Assembly (NCBI RefSeq): GCF_009765735.1
Contig: NZ_LMUW01000044.1
Coordinates: forward strand, 1-43,452
DNA from: Xenophilus sp. L33
Lineage (GTDB): Bacteria; Pseudomonadota; Gammaproteobacteria; Burkholderiales; Burkholderiaceae_C
Length of the DNA stretch: 43,452 nucleotides
Direction of reading: 5' to 3'
The notes under the pieces are model-generated. The model did not search any database, had not been told where the DNA came from, and worked only from the letters and a program-made list of their open reading frames with translations. The translations under genes and the position numbers were made by a program. Below, piece after piece: positions 40,492 through 43,452 of the stretch. Position 1 is the first letter of the stretch. Each line of letters begins with the position of its first letter.

Positions 40492-40510
40492 GGTATCGCT
40501 AACCGATACC
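40492..40510. repeat. Inverted repeat across the PAP2 stop codon
   Basis: GGTATCG-CTAAC-CGATACC: perfect 7-bp arms with a 5-nt loop that contains the TAG stop of the PAP2 gene. No T-run follows in either sense. It could be an mRNA 3'-stabilising hairpin or a protein-binding site. Confidence 0.45.
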
Positions 40511-41152
40511 GAGCGGACGCCGGCCCGTGAGCAGGTCGTCGCGCGTATAGGGACGCTCGATGCCGGCCATGCGCACCGCGATCAGTTCCAGCAGGTCCTG
40601 GGTCGGCGCCGGCGTGCCGGGCCGCAGGAACAGCACCGGCGTCGCCAGGCTGACCAGCACCAGCGCCCAGTTCACCCGCGGATGCGGCAGCCGGTGCTGC
40701 TGCCACAGGAAGGCGCCGCTGACCGTGAAGCCGACCACGTAGCCGACGATCACCTCCGACCAGGAATGGGCGTCGAGCGCGATCCGCGAGACGCCGATGG
40801 CCAGCGCGAACAGGCAGCCCGCGGTCGCCGCCAGCACCCGCACCCGGTGCTCCCAGCGCGACACCGCCAGCCAGCAGGCCACCGGCCAGACGCTGGCCGA
40901 GATCGCGGTGTGGCCGCTGATGCCGGTGAAGTTGAAGCGGGCGCTGCCGACGCCCCAGCCGAGGAAGGCCAGCTTCGAGGCCAGGATCAGGCTGCTGCCG
41001 AGGCCGAAGAGCACGATCCACAGTGCCGCAGACGGCCAGGTGGCGCGCCGCAGCGCCAGCCAGACCGCGATCCAGAGCGAGGCGGGAAGCAAAAAGCCGC
41101 TGTCACCGAACCAGGTGAGCGAATAGATCAGGTCGTGCAGGGAAGGCATCAA
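40499..41152 (-). CDS. PAP2-superfamily membrane phosphatase-like protein
   Basis: 217 residues with about six transmembrane helices. Of the three PAP2 motifs, motif 2 is S79-G80-H81 and motif 3 is S122-R123-x5-H129 with E133 in place of the usual Asp. Motif 1 is poor: K60 and R72 (K-x11-R) rather than K-x6-RP. Key His and Arg residues remain, so phosphatase activity on a lipid phosphate is possible, but an altered substrate is likely. It is the next gene after the MFS-PlsC fusion (18 bp apart), suggesting a joint phospholipid-remodelling role. Confidence 0.75.
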   Translation of the reverse strand: MMPSLHDLIYSLTWFGDSGFLLPASLWIAVWLALRRATWPSAALWIVLFGLGSSLILASKLAFLGWGVGSARFNFTGISGHTAISASVWPVACWLAVSRWEHRVRVLAATAGCLFALAIGVSRIALDAHSWSEVIVGYVVGFTVSGAFLWQQHRLPHPRVNWALVLVSLATPVLFLRPGTPAPTQDLLELIAVRMAGIERPYTRDDLLTGRRPLGIG

Positions 41153-41170
41153 GCAGGTGTCGAGGGGCGT

Positions 41171-43117
41171 TCAGGTCGCAAGAAGCCCGCTCACGCGCTG
41201 CCACATGGTCTCTGGTTGGATGTCGGCGGCCGGCATGGCGCTGCCGACGTGCAGGCCGACGCGGCTGAAGGCGCCGCGCCGGAACGGATGGACCATCGCG
41301 ACCTGGCGGCCGCCGCGCTGCTCGATCCGGCTGAAGTAGGAACCCCACAGGTTGGTCAGCGCCATCGGGATCACCGGCGGCTCGATGCCTTCGGCATGCG
41401 CCTCCTCGAGGATCTTCATCACGCCGCCCTTGAAGGGCTGCAGGCTGCCGTCGCGGGTGATCTGGCCTTCGGGGAAGATCGCCAGCAGATCGCCTTCGCG
41501 CAGCACCTTGGCGGCCTCGGCGAAGGCGGCGTCGTAGGCGGCCGGGTCGTCCTTGTGCGGCGCGATCGGGATCGCCTTGGCCAGCCGGAAGAGCCAGCCC
41601 AGCACCGGCACCGCGAAGATCTGCCGGTCCATGATGAAGCGGATCGGCCGCGGGCTGGCGGCCATCAGCAGCACCGCGTCGATGAAGCTCACGTGGTTGC
41701 ACACCAGCACCGCCGGCCCGGCCGCCGGGATGTGCTCGCCGCCCTGGATGTCGAAGCGGTAGACGAAGCGCGACAGCACCCAGGCGACGAAGCGCAGCAG
41801 GTATTCCGGCACCAGCAGGAAGATGTAGATCGCCACCAGCGCGTTGACCAGCCCGGTGAACAGGAAGATCTGCGGGATCGTGAAGCCGGCCTTCAGCAGC
41901 GCGCCGGCCAGCACCGCGCTGACGATCATGAAGAGCGAATTGAGGATGTTGTTGGCCGCGATGATGCGGGCCCGGTGCGTCGGCTGGCTGCGCAGCTGCA
42001 CCAGCGCGTACATCGGCACGCTGTAGAGGCCGGCGAAGAGCGACAGCAGCCCGAGGTCGGCCATCACCCGCCAGTGCGCCGGCCGGCCGATGAATTCGCG
42101 AAAGCCCATCTCGGCCGAGGCCGGCAGGCCGCGCGAGGCGAAGTAGAGGTCGATCGCGAACACGCTCATGCCGATCGCCCCCAGCGGCACCAGCCCGATC
42201 TCGACCTGGCGCCGGCCCAGCGTCTCGCACAGCAGCGAGCCGATGCCGATGCCGACCGAGAACACCGCCAGCAGCAGGGAGGCGACCTGCTCGTCGCCAT
42301 GCAGCACCTCCTTGGCGAAGCTCGGGAACTGGCTCAGGAACACCGCGCCGAAGAACCACATCCAGGAAATGCCGAGCAGCGAGCGGAACACCACGATGTT
42401 GGTGCGCGCCAGCTGCAGGTTGCGCCAGGTCTCGCTGAACGGATTCCAGTTGATGCGCAGGCCCGGATCGGTCGCCGGCGCCGGCGGGATCGCCTGCGCC
42501 GCCAGCCGCCCGAGCAGCGCCAGCATGACGCAGGCCACCGCCACCGTGACGTGGCCGATCTCCGGCACGCCGATCAGGAGGCCGCCGGCCAGCTGGCCGA
42601 GCAGGATGGCGACGAAGGTGCCCATCTCGACCACGCCGTTGCCGCCGGTCAGCTCGCGCTCGCCCAGCACCTGCGGCAGGTAGGCGTACTTGACCGGGCC
42701 GAACAGGGTCGAGTGCAGGCCCATCAGGAAGACGCAGCCCAGCAGCACCGCGGCCTGCGCCTGCAGGAAGCCCCAGGCCGCGATCAGCATGATCACGATC
42801 TCCAGGTTCTTGACGAAGCGGAACATCTTCGTCTTGTCGTACTTGTCGGTGAGCTGGCCCGAGGTGGCCGAGAACAGCAGGAAGGGCAGGATGAAGACCG
42901 CGCCGATCACCAGCCCGGCCAGCACCGGCGGCATCCAGCCCACCTGCAGCTGGTAGGTCACCAGCACGGTGAAGGCGAACTTGAAGAGGTTGTCGTTGGC
43001 CGCGCCGGCGAACTGGGTCCAGAAGAACGGCGCGAAACGCCGCTGCCCGAGCAGGGCGAACTGGTTGGATTCGCCCTCGGGCGGAGCGGCAGGCAGGGCT
43101 TCGGCGGTGGAATTCAT
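41171..43117 (-). CDS. MFS lysophospholipid-transporter / PlsC acyltransferase fusion
   Basis: 648 residues in two parts. Residues about 25-425 are a 12-helix MFS carrier of the LplT type (FFWTQFAGAANDNLFKFA-like start, TDKYDKTKMFR loop). Residues about 440-645 are a 1-acyl-glycerophosphate acyltransferase domain with the HX4D motif NHVSFID (H475, D480) and FPEG at 548-551. In longer relatives an acyl-ACP synthetase domain follows, making a transport, activate and re-acylate protein; here the protein ends after PlsC. Likely function: flip lysophospholipid inwards and re-acylate it. Upstream is another membrane-protein gene 25 bp away, downstream a PAP2 gene. Confidence 0.9.
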   Translation of the reverse strand: MNSTAEALPAAPPEGESNQFALLGQRRFAPFFWTQFAGAANDNLFKFAFTVLVTYQLQVGWMPPVLAGLVIGAVFILPFLLFSATSGQLTDKYDKTKMFRFVKNLEIVIMLIAAWGFLQAQAAVLLGCVFLMGLHSTLFGPVKYAYLPQVLGERELTGGNGVVEMGTFVAILLGQLAGGLLIGVPEIGHVTVAVACVMLALLGRLAAQAIPPAPATDPGLRINWNPFSETWRNLQLARTNIVVFRSLLGISWMWFFGAVFLSQFPSFAKEVLHGDEQVASLLLAVFSVGIGIGSLLCETLGRRQVEIGLVPLGAIGMSVFAIDLYFASRGLPASAEMGFREFIGRPAHWRVMADLGLLSLFAGLYSVPMYALVQLRSQPTHRARIIAANNILNSLFMIVSAVLAGALLKAGFTIPQIFLFTGLVNALVAIYIFLLVPEYLLRFVAWVLSRFVYRFDIQGGEHIPAAGPAVLVCNHVSFIDAVLLMAASPRPIRFIMDRQIFAVPVLGWLFRLAKAIPIAPHKDDPAAYDAAFAEAAKVLREGDLLAIFPEGQITRDGSLQPFKGGVMKILEEAHAEGIEPPVIPMALTNLWGSYFSRIEQRGGRQVAMVHPFRRGAFSRVGLHVGSAMPAADIQPETMWQRVSGLLAT

Positions 43118-43142
43118 TCGCAGAGCGCGCTGGGAGCTCGTT

Positions 43143-43452
43143 TCAGGCCGTCACGGCGACTTGCGGATTGTGCCGCAGCGTCTGCCGTCCCATGGCCTGC
43201 AAACCGTGCAAAACGACCAGTCCTGCCAGTGCGGCTGTCAGGTGCTTCAGGCCGTAGCCCGACAGCAACTGGTGGGTCGCCTCGACGATCGTCCGGTCGG
43301 CCAGCTCGAAACCCTTGGCCAGCAGCATCAGCGGCAGCAGCCAGCCCAGCCGCAGCCCGAGCGCGCTGCGCACCGGGCGCGCCGCGGCCAGCGCCAGGAT
43401 CAGCACGACGCTGCCGGCCTGCAGCAGGGCCCAGGGCAGCGCGTTGCCGCTG
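43143..43452 (-). CDS. Membrane protein, C-terminal part (runs off the window)
   Basis: Open frame of 102 visible codons continuing past the right edge, so the start lies outside; a GTG at 43406 is in frame but the reading before it (NALPWALLQAGSVV) is clearly coding-like. Three hydrophobic segments (about one at the edge, one near LGWLLPLMLLAKG and one near HLTAALAGLVVLHGL). The C-terminus is polar. Not recognised. 25 bp upstream of the MFS-PlsC gene on the same strand, probably the same operon. Confidence 0.65.
   Translation of the reverse strand, partial: SGNALPWALLQAGSVVLILALAAARPVRSALGLRLGWLLPLMLLAKGFELADRTIVEATHQLLSGYGLKHLTAALAGLVVLHGLQAMGRQTLRHNPQVAVTA

Overview
The window is a chromosomal segment of a GC-rich betaproteobacterium of the order Burkholderiales, most likely near Comamonadaceae (Variovorax/Ramlibacter-like). 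The family placement is an inference. It rests on an orphan Bug/TctC-type periplasmic binding protein, a DUF1840 protein, the oxyR-dps-ubiA-proC neighbourhood, a proteobacterial spc/alpha ribosomal-protein cluster and the high GC content. I see no insertion sequences, CRISPR arrays, prophage genes or rRNA.

Layout: 0.1-8.7 kb is a mosaic of single genes. These are a cytosine-deaminase-like amidohydrolase, a twin-CBS protein, an AraC regulator divergent from the fosmidomycin-resistance-type exporter fsr, a small membrane protein, a stand-alone UBP zinc finger, a tiny Lys/His/Ala-rich exported protein with a clean terminator, a Pro/Ala-rich protein, a Bug binding protein, a DUF1840 protein and cyclopropane fatty acid synthase. 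At 8.8-15.7 kb lies a tightly coupled six-gene operon (1-nt gap, ATGA overlaps) for aerobic CoA-dependent degradation of an aromatic acid. It encodes a fused FAD-monooxygenase/OYE reductase, a MarR regulator, a crotonase, an acyl-CoA dehydrogenase, an aryl-CoA ligase and a RidA-like protein. It closely resembles the 2-aminobenzoyl-CoA (anthranilate) pathway. IclR and LysR regulators follow (15.8-17.7 kb), then a DUF2878/DUF6134 pair.

At 19.2-28.2 kb, on the minus strand, is the spc-alpha ribosomal cluster: rplN-rplX-rplE-rpsN-rpsH-rplF-rplR-rpsE-rpmD-rplO-secY-rpmJ-rpsM-rpsK-rpsD-rpoA-rplQ, followed 18 bp later by the initiator tRNA-fMet and a bidirectional terminator. The cluster is cut off from the S10 operon, because proC lies upstream of rplN, and has its own recognisable promoter. 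infA is not in it. The only wide gaps surround rpsD and rpoA and hold terminator-like hairpins.

At 28.4-43.5 kb are housekeeping genes: proC, ubiA, dps, oxyR, an M23 peptidase, recG, queA-tgt, an aldose epimerase divergent from a sugar-dehydrogenase-like SDR, a coiled-coil zinc-ribbon membrane protein with a small membrane partner, a PAP2 protein, an MFS-PlsC fusion and the end of a further membrane-protein gene. The least ordinary parts are the aromatic-CoA operon, where the crotonase and the RidA-like protein lack canonical catalytic residues and the promoter implies an almost leaderless mRNA, and the hairpin-segmented tail of the ribosomal operon.
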